DNA of 12,280 bases from Chitinophagaceae bacterium (GTDB lineage Bacteria > Bacteroidota > Bacteroidia > Chitinophagales > Chitinophagaceae): the NCBI GenBank assembly GCA_947452875.1, contig CANGEZ010000037.1, forward strand, positions 1 through 12,280, written 5' to 3'. The notes below the pieces were generated by a model, which had not been told where the DNA came from, did not search any database, and saw nothing but the letters and a program-made list of their open reading frames with translations. This document shows, piece by piece, positions 1 to 7,844 of the stretch. Made by a program: the position numbers and the translations under genes. The stretch's first letter is position 1. Each line of letters starts with the position of its first letter.

Positions 1-390
1 AATATGGATAGCATTGGCAACATCAGTTTAGACAGTTTGAAAGAAGGTCAAATCTTGGCATCTAACAATATTTTATTTGATTTTGGTAAATCAATGTTGC
101 GTGCTGAATCATACACTGAATTGGATAAAATTGCCAGAATGATGATGGCAAATCCTGATGTACAAATTGAATTATCTGCTCATACTGATGCCATTGGTGG
201 TTACAGTCAGAATTTGAAATTATCAGAAGACAGAGCGTTTGCTTCTAAACAATATTTGATTTCAAAAGGAGTAAAAGCAGATAGAGTAGTATCTAAAGGT
301 TATGGAGAAACAACACCTGTAGCTTCAAATTTAACTGATGGTGGTCGTCAGTTGAATAGAAGAGTTGAGTTCAGAATTCTTAAAATGTAA
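1..390 (+). CDS. OmpA-family peptidoglycan-binding protein, C-terminal part (5' end outside window)
   Basis: This is the C-terminal OmpA-like domain of an outer-membrane or periplasmic protein that anchors the envelope to peptidoglycan. The reading frame is open to the left edge, and the first ATG (position 4) has no leader, so the real start is probably upstream and the visible ~129 codons are only the tail. Numbering from that ATG, the beta-strand NILFDFGKSMLR is at 22-33, the diaminopimelate-contacting residues are Asp62 (in AHTD) and Arg77 (in LSEDRA), and the closing NRRVEFRI is at 118-125. The Asp-Arg spacing of 15 matches E. coli OmpA Asp271/Arg286. In Bacteroidota such domains commonly end longer proteins with N-terminal TPR/PD40 or beta-barrel regions, but which applies here cannot be seen. 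An intrinsic terminator follows 23 nt after the stop. The domain call is secure; the full protein type is not. Confidence 0.93.
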   Translation, partial: NMDSIGNISLDSLKEGQILASNNILFDFGKSMLRAESYTELDKIARMMMANPDVQIELSAHTDAIGGYSQNLKLSEDRAFASKQYLISKGVKADRVVSKGYGETTPVASNLTDGGRQLNRRVEFRILKM

Positions 391-413
391 TTTTAAATAA
401 ATAAAAATCATTG

Positions 414-444
414 AAACCGGCAGCCTCTAGTTGCCGGTTTTTTT
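414..444 (+). terminator. Rho-independent terminator of the OmpA-like gene
   Basis: The arms aaaccggca (414-422) and tgccggttt (432-440) pair perfectly over 9 bp. A G-T and a C-G pair extend the stem, leaving a loop of about 5 nt, and the T-tract runs to 444. It lies directly after the taa at 388-390 and should end transcription of the OmpA-family gene. Confidence 0.9.
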
Positions 445-454
445 ATGTGGTGGA

Positions 455-501
455 TTTTTTGCCACGAAGACAGAAAGGCACAAAGTGTCACGAAGTTTTT
501 T
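455..501 (+). repeat. Interspersed repeat copy A (GCCACGAAGACA type)
   Basis: A 35-nt core (461-495) starting gccacgaagacagaaaggca is flanked by T-runs on both sides. It matches copy B at 736-770 in 32 of 35 positions with no gaps. Confidence 0.85.
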
Positions 502-555
502 ACCGCGGAGAAGAAAGTATGTTGAGTTTTCGCAGCGTTTTTTGATTTACTTCAT

Positions 556-570
556 TTCCCCTTCGGGGAA
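556..570. repeat. Short palindrome ttcccc-ttc-ggggaa
   Basis: A perfect 6-bp inverted repeat around a 3-nt loop. It resembles the C-rich/G-rich palindrome at 686-698, so both may come from the same kind of small hairpin repeat. No T-tract follows, so it is unlikely to be a terminator. Confidence 0.55.
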
Positions 571-576
571 GTTTGG

Positions 577-600
577 TTAGCCACGAATTCACGAATTTTT
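577..600 (+). repeat. Partial relative of the GCCACGAA repeat
   Basis: The block gccacgaattcacgaa followed by a T-run shares the gccacgaa head and T-rich end of copies A and B, and carries a tandem 'acgaatt'. It appears to be a diverged or related family member. Confidence 0.5.
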
Positions 601-681
601 TATGAAGGAGGAAAGAAAGCTTTGAGAATTCGCATAGGTGTATTAATTATCAAAATACTATTTCACGAAGCTGTTTTGCTG

Positions 682-712
682 ATTCCCCCCTTCGGGGGAT
701 TAAGGGGGCCTC
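682..712. repeat. C-rich/G-rich palindromic repeat
   Basis: Five C (686-690), ttc, then five G (694-698) form a hairpin, followed by taagggggcctcc, whose G-run could pair with the same C-run instead. Sequences of this form (read on the minus strand as ggccccctta...) recur between genes in Bacteroidota. That statement rests on memory of such genomes, not on a search. Confidence 0.55.
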
Positions 713-730
713 CACTTCCTTATTATTTAT

Positions 731-777
731 TTTTTGCCACGAAGACACAAAGGCAAAAAGTGTCAAGAAGTTTTTTT
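731..777 (+). repeat. Interspersed repeat copy B (GCCACGAAGACA type)
   Basis: The second copy of the 35-nt core lies at 736-770, again between T-runs. It differs from copy A at three substitutions. Both copies are in the same orientation, about 275 bp apart. Confidence 0.85.
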
Positions 778-803
778 GTCCTATAAGATAATTGCATGAA
801 TTG

Positions 804-841
804 CTCCCATCTCCTTTGGAGAGGGGCTGGGGGTGAGGCTT
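804..841. repeat. G-rich interspersed repeat abutting the kinase stop codon
   Basis: It contains the small hairpin ctcc-ttt-ggag (811-820) and then a G-rich tail gaggggctgggggtgaggct. On the minus strand it reads as a CCTCACCCCCAGCCCC-type element common in bacterial intergenic DNA. It ends right at the stop codon of the histidine kinase (842-844). Confidence 0.5.
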
Positions 842-1888
842 TTATTTCACTGCCGGTAATTGAAAACCGAATGTAGTACCCACATCAATCTTACTTCGTA
901 CATGAATTTCCTGATGATGGGCTTCAATAATATGTTTACAGATGGCGAGTCCTAATCCACTACCACCAATTTTTCTGCTTCTGGCTTCATCCGTTCTAAA
1001 AAATCTTTCAAATATTCTAAGACGATGTTCTTCGGAAATACCCGAACCATCATCGCTGATTTCAATTAAAATATTATTGCCTTCAACTTTATAAAAACTG
1101 GCTTCTATTTTTCCGTGTTGCTTGCCGTATTTAATACCATTGTCGATGATGTTCGTTAATACCTGTCTGATTTTTTCTTTATCTGCATAAATTGTAAATG
1201 GCAGCTCACATCCTTTTTTAATAGTACAATGCACATCTTTTTCTGCAGCTTTGAATGTCAGTGATTCAAAAATTTCTTTTACCAAATCTTGAATGACAAA
1301 AGACTGAAAATATAATTGCAATTCACCTCGCTCCAATTTGGAAATCTCATCAAGGTCATCTACCAAATTAACCAAACGCTCTACATTTTTTGATGTGTTG
1401 GAAAGGAATTTGATGTTCACTTCAGGATTATCAAGGGCTCCATTTAATAACGTTTCAACATATCCTTGAATAGAAAAAATAGGTGTTTTTAATTCGTGAC
1501 TTAAATTTTGAAGAAATTCTTTTCTGAAGGCTTCATTTTGGTGCAACACATCTATTTCATTTTTTCGTTGCTCTGCCCATTTCTCAACATCAGATCTTAC
1601 TTCATCAATGCTTTTTTCGGGAAGTAAATTTTTGATATAAAAGTCTTCTTTTTTCGAAGCCTTGGTTTGTGAAATTATTTTGTAAATAAGTTTGATTTGC
1701 TTTTTGATATAATTTTTTAGAATGTATGATATCAATGAAAATGAAAAAATAAAAAGCAATAAAAAAAACAAAGAAGCCAATCGCCAGTCTTGAATTGACA
1801 GCAAAAAAATTAAACTAACAGGAATTGAAATGATAAGGGAAGCAGCAAAAGCGAGTTGATTGGGCGTGAAATTATTTTTTGAGTTCAT
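842..1888 (-). CDS. Membrane sensor histidine kinase of a two-component pair
   Basis: A 348-residue inner-membrane kinase that autophosphorylates on His and passes the phosphate to the regulator encoded just upstream. Two membrane segments (about 11-31 and 36-57) are separated by only a few residues, so there is almost no periplasmic sensor domain. A linker of ~60 residues leads to the dimerisation helix, whose phospho-acceptor is His131 in NLSHELKTP. The ATP-binding domain shows the N box NIIDNGIKY (Asn246, Asn250), the G1 box DDGSGI (279-284), the F box FERFFR (293-298) and the G2 box GGSGLGL (308-314). All catalytic boxes are intact. The layout is PhoR-like, as in many Bacteroidota kinases, but the stimulus is unknown. 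The gene follows the regulator by 57 nt, so the two are probably co-transcribed. A ggagg lies ~18 nt before the ATG, farther than a normal ribosome site. Its 3' end abuts the repeat region. Confidence 0.95.
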   Translation of the reverse strand: MNSKNNFTPNQLAFAASLIISIPVSLIFLLSIQDWRLASLFFLLLFIFSFSLISYILKNYIKKQIKLIYKIISQTKASKKEDFYIKNLLPEKSIDEVRSDVEKWAEQRKNEIDVLHQNEAFRKEFLQNLSHELKTPIFSIQGYVETLLNGALDNPEVNIKFLSNTSKNVERLVNLVDDLDEISKLERGELQLYFQSFVIQDLVKEIFESLTFKAAEKDVHCTIKKGCELPFTIYADKEKIRQVLTNIIDNGIKYGKQHGKIEASFYKVEGNNILIEISDDGSGISEEHRLRIFERFFRTDEARSRKIGGSGLGLAICKHIIEAHHQEIHVRSKIDVGTTFGFQLPAVK

Positions 1889-1945
1889 CTTCGAAAAAGT
1901 AATAATCCTCCAAAGTTAATCTTTCATTCAGTAAAACCGTACTGA

Positions 1946-2623
1946 CTATAATTCAAATTTATAACCAACACCTTTTACTGTAGTGATACAGTCGAGATTT
2001 AATTTTTGTCTGATTTTACGAATATGAACATCGATGGTTCTGTCGCCAACAATGACTTCAGTTCCCCAAATTTGACTTAATATTTCGTTGCGCAGAAAAA
2101 CTTTTCCGGGTTTTGAGGCTAGTAGAGAAAGTAATTCAAACTCTTTTCTTGCCAATGTGATTTCTTCACCTTTTAGCACTACAGAATATTTTTCTCTGTT
2201 GATGGTAAGGTCGCCAATAGAGATATCATCTGATTCATCTTCTTTTACCAATCGTCTGAATAGAGAATTGACTTTACTAACAAGAACTGCAGGCTTCACC
2301 GGTTTTTTTATGAAATCATCTGCACCCGTTTCTAATCCTTTTACTTCTGTAGTATCATCACTAATGGCTGTCAAAAAGGTAATCAACGTGTTTTTAAACT
2401 CAGGCATGATTCTTAACTGCTGGCAGGTCTCAATGCCATTTTTTAAAGGCATCATGATGTCAAGAATGATAAGATCTGGATGTATTATTTTAGCTTTTTC
2501 AATGGCTTCAACACCATTTTTTGCGGTACTAACGAGATAGCCTTCCTTTTCAAGATTGAATTTCAGAATCTCCAGAATATCTGGTTCGTCATCTGCGATT
2601 AATATCTTTTTAACGGGGCTCAT
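1946..2623 (-). CDS. OmpR/PhoB-family response regulator
   Basis: A cytoplasmic transcription regulator of 225 residues. The receiver domain (about 5-122) has the acidic pair Asp11/Asp12, phospho-acceptor Asp55 in LIILDIMMP, Thr85 and Lys107 in IKKP. The winged-helix DNA-binding domain (about 132-225) carries the recognition-helix signature DRTIDVHIRKIRQKL (194-208) and ends with the KGVGYKF wing. Everything expected of an active regulator is present. It is the first gene of the minus-strand pair and is followed by its likely partner kinase. Its promoter region is shared with the divergent exported-protein gene at 2774, which makes that gene cluster a possible but unproven target. The PhoB label is by resemblance only. 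Confidence 0.95.
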   Translation of the reverse strand: MSPVKKILIADDEPDILEILKFNLEKEGYLVSTAKNGVEAIEKAKIIHPDLIILDIMMPLKNGIETCQQLRIMPEFKNTLITFLTAISDDTTEVKGLETGADDFIKKPVKPAVLVSKVNSLFRRLVKEDESDDISIGDLTINREKYSVVLKGEEITLARKEFELLSLLASKPGKVFLRNEILSQIWGTEVIVGDRTIDVHIRKIRQKLNLDCITTVKGVGYKFEL

Positions 2624-2636
2624 AAAAGAAGTTTAG

Positions 2637-2670
2637 CAAAATTAACGTTTCACTATTACCATAAATCAAA
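2637..2670 (-). promoter_or_regulatory. Candidate Bacteroidota sigma-ABfr-type promoter for the two-component genes
   Basis: On the minus strand, TTTG (2667-2670) is followed after 22 nt by TAATTTTG (2637-2644), an exact match to the Bacteroidota -7 consensus TAnnTTTG with a spacer in the accepted range. The element ends 13 nt before the regulator's ATG, so the leader would be very short. No equally good site is seen for the divergent plus-strand gene. Confidence 0.45.
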
Positions 2671-2773
2671 GCCTCTTAAGTTATTGTATTATTAAATTGT
2701 TAAGGCGTTTTATAATGAATAGCGTATTTTAGAGATAATTTTAAAGGTTAGCATTAAATTGCAGCATCTTTCT

Positions 2774-5002
2774 ATGGCAAAGGAGTTCAAAATAATTCTT
2801 ACGGGTTTGATAGCCTTGTTTTTTTCTGGCTTTGCCAACGCATTGTCTGATACTACAATGATACCGGTTTACAGGCAATATTTTCATGATAAAATCAATA
2901 ACGAACAAAAACTTTGTGATCGCGCTGATGGCAAGCTCGATAACATGATGCGCGTTTGTAACAACGAAGACATCAATCTTAGGGTTACAGATATTTTGTA
3001 CAGAAAAATTGACGATTTACAAGACTGGATAGAAAGCAACAAAAACATTGAAAAAAACAATGACAAAATTCGATTCCTGGGCTATATAGAAACGGAATTG
3101 CGATTGTTCAGACAATCGTGGAAAAGGAAAGAAATCAACCCAAATGAATTTCCATTATTAGTCGAAAATTTTACAGCCATTCTCATAGCTCAGGAAAATG
3201 AAACTAGTATCGCTCCGTTTATTGTTGATATGCCTTACAGCATTGCCAAAATAAATACAGCAGTTTTTGCTGATAATATTGGATTTAAAGAAGCGCAGAA
3301 AATTGTCTATTTTAAATATTGTACACTGCATCCTGAAATTATCTTGTCTACAATTCGTCCTTATGTAGATGAATATTTTGCGGATAGTTTGATAGGCATT
3401 GCATGTTTATACAATCCCGCACAATTATACACTTATGCGCAATCTGTAAATACTCCCGAAGGGAAATTAATACACAGAAGTAAAAATGAACTTGTTAAGA
3501 TTGTAGCCATACTTAGTCAGACACCTAACGCATTAATGTATTTTCCATTTTTGGATGATATCGTTTCAGGAAAAAACTATGTAGACAATATCAGAAAATA
3601 TGTTGGCAATGGAGAAGACACTTATGACAGTGTGGGATATTTCAAATTGCTGGTAAGAACGGAAAGAGAATATTTCAAAAGAATGAGTTCACCGGCAAAA
3701 GACACACCCATTGCGATGTTTGGTGCAAATGGATTGAGAGAGGTTTTAAAAGATAGAGCCATTCGACATTTCATCACACCCATCAATAACCTGCATAATG
3801 AAAATAATCTCAACGTAAGGATGAAGGCCATTGATTCGCTTTCTGCCGTTGAAATTTATTACATGATTGTAATGGGCGAAAATGATATTTATACCTCAAG
3901 CTTCAAGCACAGTTTTAATAGAATGTTGCAACGCATGGGCACAAAGCCAAGATGTGATTCATTGTTGCTAAATGTGAAATTCGACTTCTTTAAAAAATTC
4001 ATCAAGATGACGGCGAACTATAATCGCCTGGATACTTTCCTTCGTAATATGCCTTCACAAAGCTCGGAAGTGTTGATGAAAGCATTCGTTGCCAACCTCG
4101 ACAATTCTGGTAGTTTGGAAGATGCCACAGATGTTGCCGATTCATACAGCAGTATCAATGATCCTCAACTCAAAAAAACAATTCTGAATTATGTTGATGA
4201 AAATGAAATGCAGAACATCAACGACAACAATGAGCGTGGTGCAGTGATTTACAATTTGCTCAAAAATATTTTTCTTTCTTCCGACAGTAGTAAACATATC
4301 GATCTGACTTCAATCGCCAACATTCCTTCCATTTATGAAATTGAAAGGAGGACATTACAAGATGACAGTGGCAGAATTATAGAGCAAGTTTTTTTCTATG
4401 GTGATGAAGATGGTAAATTATATTTCGGTCCTTTTTTAAATTCGTTTGCTGCAAAAGATTGGAAGATTACCAAAAAGCCAGAATGGGTTGAAATTAAATC
4501 ATTAAGAGGCAATGTGTGGATTTTTGCCAATCTGCCTTTAGATTATGATGCCAATTTAGATGACAGTGCTCAAGTTCATCTCAATGCCTATCTCGAAGAA
4601 AATGAGCTGTATCCAAACATTGTTATACATCGCGGACATAGTTACTGGCTACCCGGCACCATCAGCAGAATGCCTTTGAATGCTAAAATTGTTTTGTTGG
4701 GTTCTTGTGGCGGCTATAAAAATTTAAATAAGATTCTGGAAATTTCTCCTGATGCTCATATCATTTCAACAAAAGAAATTGGAGCAGGTGACATCAACAA
4801 ACCGATAATGTCTTATCTGAATCAATCATTAATAAATGACAATAAAATCGTTTGGAAAGAAATGTGGCAAAACTTGTCAACGCTTTTTACTCAGGATAAA
4901 AACAAAACAGTAAAAGAAAGTTGGGAAAGCTACATACCTCCTTATAAAAACCTGGGCGCAATCTTCATCAAAGCCTACAACAAAAGAATGGAATCGATGT
5001 AA
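2774..5002 (+). CDS. Exported protein with a putative clan CD (caspase/separase-like) cysteine peptidase C-terminus
   Basis: I do not recognise this 742-residue protein as a named family. The ATG at 2774 is preferred over an in-frame TTG at 2759 because it begins a clean signal peptide: KEFK, a hydrophobic stretch to about residue 20, and an Ala-Asn-Ala cleavage site (21-23). Residues ~25-510 look almost wholly helical, with no repeat I can define. The last ~210 residues look alpha/beta: strand EQVFFYGDEDG (~537-547), strand VWIFANLPLDY (~581-591), strand IVIHRGHS with His622, and strand AKIVLLGSCGG with Cys645. A His after one buried strand and a Cys after the next is the dyad order of clan CD peptidases and CHAT domains. 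The spacing of 23 is short but near that recalled for separase (26). HIISTKEIGAGDINKP follows, as the post-Cys strand does in those folds. It starts a four-gene run, 22 nt before the ABC exporter. The gene is certain; the peptidase idea is inference, and a non-catalytic relative is possible. Confidence 0.85.
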   Translation: MAKEFKIILTGLIALFFSGFANALSDTTMIPVYRQYFHDKINNEQKLCDRADGKLDNMMRVCNNEDINLRVTDILYRKIDDLQDWIESNKNIEKNNDKIRFLGYIETELRLFRQSWKRKEINPNEFPLLVENFTAILIAQENETSIAPFIVDMPYSIAKINTAVFADNIGFKEAQKIVYFKYCTLHPEIILSTIRPYVDEYFADSLIGIACLYNPAQLYTYAQSVNTPEGKLIHRSKNELVKIVAILSQTPNALMYFPFLDDIVSGKNYVDNIRKYVGNGEDTYDSVGYFKLLVRTEREYFKRMSSPAKDTPIAMFGANGLREVLKDRAIRHFITPINNLHNENNLNVRMKAIDSLSAVEIYYMIVMGENDIYTSSFKHSFNRMLQRMGTKPRCDSLLLNVKFDFFKKFIKMTANYNRLDTFLRNMPSQSSEVLMKAFVANLDNSGSLEDATDVADSYSSINDPQLKKTILNYVDENEMQNINDNNERGAVIYNLLKNIFLSSDSSKHIDLTSIANIPSIYEIERRTLQDDSGRIIEQVFFYGDEDGKLYFGPFLNSFAAKDWKITKKPEWVEIKSLRGNVWIFANLPLDYDANLDDSAQVHLNAYLEENELYPNIVIHRGHSYWLPGTISRMPLNAKIVLLGSCGGYKNLNKILEISPDAHIISTKEIGAGDINKPIMSYLNQSLINDNKIVWKEMWQNLSTLFTQDKNKTVKESWESYIPPYKNLGAIFIKAYNKRMESM

Positions 5003-5024
5003 AGGATTCGTAATTAAAAATTAA

Positions 5025-6836
5025 ATGTCAAAGAATCCATCCACAAAAAAAATATTCGACTTCTCGCTTTTAAAGAGAGTATTTATATTGGCAAGTCCTT
5101 ATCGTTCCAAGTTGTTTGTTTCTCTTTTTCTATCCATTTTTTTGGCTGTCTTAGCGCCATTAAGGCCTATGTTGATTCAGCTGACCATCAACAAAGGCAT
5201 CAGTGATAACACCATGGCTTATTTTTTAAAAGGTCCTGGTGGTTTTATCATTGAGATTACCATCATTCAAATTCTATTATTGTTGATTGAATCAGGTTGT
5301 CGTTTTTATTTTACGTATTCAACGGCAACGCTAGGACAAAGTGTGGTAAGAGATCTTCGCAATGATACGTATTCAAAAATTCTTCAGTTGAATTTGAGAC
5401 AGTTTGATACCACACCGATTGGTACACTAACAACAAGAACCATCAATGACATTGAATCTGTAAATGATATTTTCAGTGATGGTTTTATTCCAATAGTTGC
5501 TGATTTATTGTCGATTATTTCAGTACTGATTTATATGTTTTACACCGATTGGCAAATTACATTGGTGTGTTTGATTCCATTTCCCATTTTAATCATTGCC
5601 ACTTATATTTTTAAAGAGTCGGTAAATAAATCATTTATCAAAGTCAGGAATGCGGTAGCACAGTTGAATTCATTTGTACAGGAACATATTTCCGGAATGG
5701 CTTTAATACAAGCATTTGCTGCAGAAGAACAAGAGCAAAAAAAATTCACAAAAATCAACAATGAGCATAGACACGCCAATATCGGCGCCATCTTTGCTTA
5801 TTCTGTTTTCTTTCCGATAGTTGAATTGGTTTCTGCATTAAGCATTGGATTATTGGTATGGTGGGCAGCAAGAAAATCAATTTATTTACCACCTTCATCA
5901 TCAGCACATTTAGCCGGCATCATCACTTCATTCATTTTATGTTTGAATTTATTGTTCAGACCATTGAGGATGATTGCCGATAAATTTAATGTGTTGCAAA
6001 TGGGCATGATTGCCAGTGAACGTGTATTTAAAGTATTAGATAATCCTGATTTCACACCTGCAGGTCATCATCAAAATTATCAGCTTGAAGACAGCCATCG
6101 CTTTAAAGGAAACATTGAATTTAAAAATGTTTGGTTTGGTTATAATGAAAATCAGTTCGTATTAAAAGACGTTTCATTTGCCGTACCTCAAGGAAAAACA
6201 CTAGCTCTTGTTGGCAACACGGGAAGTGGTAAAACAACCATTATAAGCCTAATCAATAGGTTGTATCAAATTCAAAAAGGCAGTATTGAAGTAGATGGAA
6301 TGGACATCAGCAGAATAGAACTTGACTTATTGAGAAGCCAGGTTGCCGTGGTGCTTCAGGATGTATTTTTATTTAGTGGTAGCATCATGGATAACATCAC
6401 GTTGCGAAATCCTGAAATAAAAAAAGAGCAAGTCATCGAAGCCGCTAAGATGATTGACATTCATGATTTCATCATGCGACTACCTGGAGATTATGATTTT
6501 AATGTAATGGAAAGAGGCGCTACATTATCCATGGGACAAAGACAATTATTGTCATTTGTAAGAGCGATTTTATTTAATCCGGCCATACTTATTTTAGACG
6601 AGGCGACTTCATCTATAGATTCTGAAAGCGAAAGACTGATTCAAAAAGCTATCGACAAAATAATTGCCGGTCGTACTTCAATTATCATTGCACACAGATT
6701 GAGTACCGTGAGAAAAGCAGATGCCATTATGGTATTGGATCATGGTGAAATTATCGAAAAGGGTACACATGATGAATTAATCAATCTTAATGGACATTAC
6801 AGTCAATTGTGTAAATCGCAGTTTAATGAAGAATAA
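5025..6836 (+). CDS. MsbA-like ABC exporter half-transporter (fused membrane and ATPase domains)
   Basis: A 603-residue inner-membrane exporter, normal length for a type IV ABC half-transporter that works as a dimer. The N-terminal ~340 residues are the six-helix membrane domain, with coupling-helix sequences near FDTTPIGTLTTRTINDIE. The nucleotide-binding domain starts at about 365. It has Walker A GNTGSGKT (397-404), Q-loop Gln445, a signature LSMGQ (501-505) with Met for the usual first Gly, Walker B LILDEATS with Asp525 and catalytic Glu526, and the switch His557. All catalytic residues are present, so both sites of a homodimer should hydrolyse ATP. The substrate cannot be read from sequence: lipid, lipid-linked sugar, drug or peptide are all possible. 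The gene sits 22 nt after the peptidase-like gene and 12 nt before the SGNH-like gene, which hints at an envelope-modification role. Confidence 0.95.
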   Translation: MSKNPSTKKIFDFSLLKRVFILASPYRSKLFVSLFLSIFLAVLAPLRPMLIQLTINKGISDNTMAYFLKGPGGFIIEITIIQILLLLIESGCRFYFTYSTATLGQSVVRDLRNDTYSKILQLNLRQFDTTPIGTLTTRTINDIESVNDIFSDGFIPIVADLLSIISVLIYMFYTDWQITLVCLIPFPILIIATYIFKESVNKSFIKVRNAVAQLNSFVQEHISGMALIQAFAAEEQEQKKFTKINNEHRHANIGAIFAYSVFFPIVELVSALSIGLLVWWAARKSIYLPPSSSAHLAGIITSFILCLNLLFRPLRMIADKFNVLQMGMIASERVFKVLDNPDFTPAGHHQNYQLEDSHRFKGNIEFKNVWFGYNENQFVLKDVSFAVPQGKTLALVGNTGSGKTTIISLINRLYQIQKGSIEVDGMDISRIELDLLRSQVAVVLQDVFLFSGSIMDNITLRNPEIKKEQVIEAAKMIDIHDFIMRLPGDYDFNVMERGATLSMGQRQLLSFVRAILFNPAILILDEATSSIDSESERLIQKAIDKIIAGRTSIIIAHRLSTVRKADAIMVLDHGEIIEKGTHDELINLNGHYSQLCKSQFNEE

Positions 6837-6848
6837 TTTATTGAGCTC

Positions 6849-7832
6849 ATGAAAAAAATATTTCTATTTCTATGTTGTTTTGTTTTGTCTGTTTTTATTT
6901 TAGACAGAACCATCAGCATATTATTTGAGAAATTTATTTTCAACAAAACTTACTCCGGAGAAAGTGGCGGCAATCTTAATTATTTATTTCAGAAAAAAAA
7001 TAACATCGATTTTTTGATTGCAGGGTCTTCTCGTGCAAAAAACATGATCAATCCTGATTCTTTACTTGTGTTATCAGGTGAAGGGTATAATGCAGGTGTA
7101 AATGGTGTTGGTGGTGTACTCTATATGAATGTGTTGTTTGATTTGTTATTACACAAAAAAATCAAACCGGCATCTATCATTTTGCAAACAGATGTACGCG
7201 ATTTCAGTATTAAAAGAGCCAATGGCAATCGTGCAGAAATCACCAGATTATATCCATTTATCGATGACTCTAAAATCTTGCAAGAATACAGCCAGCAATT
7301 AGGCTTTGAAGAAACTATAAAATTGAAATTGAATTTATACAGGTTTAATGGAAAGTTTTATAACATCATGATCAACCGGTTTAAAAATAATAGCTTGAAT
7401 AATTCTAATGGTTTTAATGCATTATCTGGAGCTATGTCTTTTATGAATGAGCATGAAACTATTGATAACTTAGATCATTTCGACTCTTTAAAAATTGATG
7501 CTTTGAATAACATCATTAAAGTTTGTGATGAAAATAATATAAAATTATTTATTGTATTTCCACCTAGGTATAAAAATGTTGATTCAGAAGAAATGCATTT
7601 GTCTGATTTGCGCTCACGATTGAAATACAAAAAAGAATGCTTTGTTGTGGATATGATTAACATTAATAAGTACCCTGATTTACAGGGTCAATCTAATTGG
7701 AAAGACGAGGCGCATTTGAATGTTATTGGAGCCAATAAATTTACTACTCATTTAAACGATAGCATACAAGAAAAACTGAAAGTAACTGCTGAATTTGGAA
7801 ATCCTATTACATTTAAAAACATAAAATTTTAA
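6849..7832 (+). CDS. Membrane-anchored SGNH/DltD-AlgJ-like protein, partner of the MBOAT
   Basis: A 327-residue protein with one N-terminal hydrophobic segment (about 3-25) after Lys-Lys, so probably anchored in the inner membrane and facing the periplasm. SGNH-type landmarks are present: a first strand IDFLIAGSSRAKN with nucleophile candidate Ser61, a Gly/Asn-rich turn YNAGVNGVGG around Asn81-Asn85, and near the C-terminus WKDEAHLNVIGA with the Asp286-x-x-His289 pair. This is the layout of DltD, AlgJ/AlgX and similar proteins that pass or finish acyl groups delivered by an MBOAT. The overall sequence is otherwise not one I recognise. The MBOAT gene follows after 12 nt, which strongly supports the pairing. 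Inferred role: O-acylation of an exported glycan or lipid in the periplasm. It could instead be an esterase. Confidence 0.8.
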   Translation: MKKIFLFLCCFVLSVFILDRTISILFEKFIFNKTYSGESGGNLNYLFQKKNNIDFLIAGSSRAKNMINPDSLLVLSGEGYNAGVNGVGGVLYMNVLFDLLLHKKIKPASIILQTDVRDFSIKRANGNRAEITRLYPFIDDSKILQEYSQQLGFEETIKLKLNLYRFNGKFYNIMINRFKNNSLNNSNGFNALSGAMSFMNEHETIDNLDHFDSLKIDALNNIIKVCDENNIKLFIVFPPRYKNVDSEEMHLSDLRSRLKYKKECFVVDMININKYPDLQGQSNWKDEAHLNVIGANKFTTHLNDSIQEKLKVTAEFGNPITFKNIKF

Positions 7833-7844
7833 CGGCAACCTGTT

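Larger units (their letters stand above)
446..841. other. Gene-free region filled with degenerate interspersed repeats
   Basis: About 400 bp without a plausible coding frame. It holds two copies of a ~47-bp repeat, a related partial copy near 577-600, two C-rich/G-rich short palindromes, and a G-rich element that ends one base before the kinase stop codon. No transposase or promoter is evident. The blocks look like remnants of short non-coding repeat families that accumulate between genes in Bacteroidota; this reading comes from recalled resemblance, not from a search. Confidence 0.7.

Noticed and set aside
461..770. The two GCCACGAA repeats as a CRISPR array
   Set aside because: Only two imperfect copies about 275 bp apart with no regular spacers and no cas genes nearby.
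2088..2540. 150-codon plus-strand open frame across the response regulator
   Set aside because: It is the antisense shadow of a clear OmpR-family gene and its product has no recognisable domain or sensible composition.
2759..2773. TTG at 2759 as start of the exported-protein gene
   Set aside because: It would add MQHLS ahead of a normal signal peptide; the ATG at 2774 gives the standard short positive N-region.
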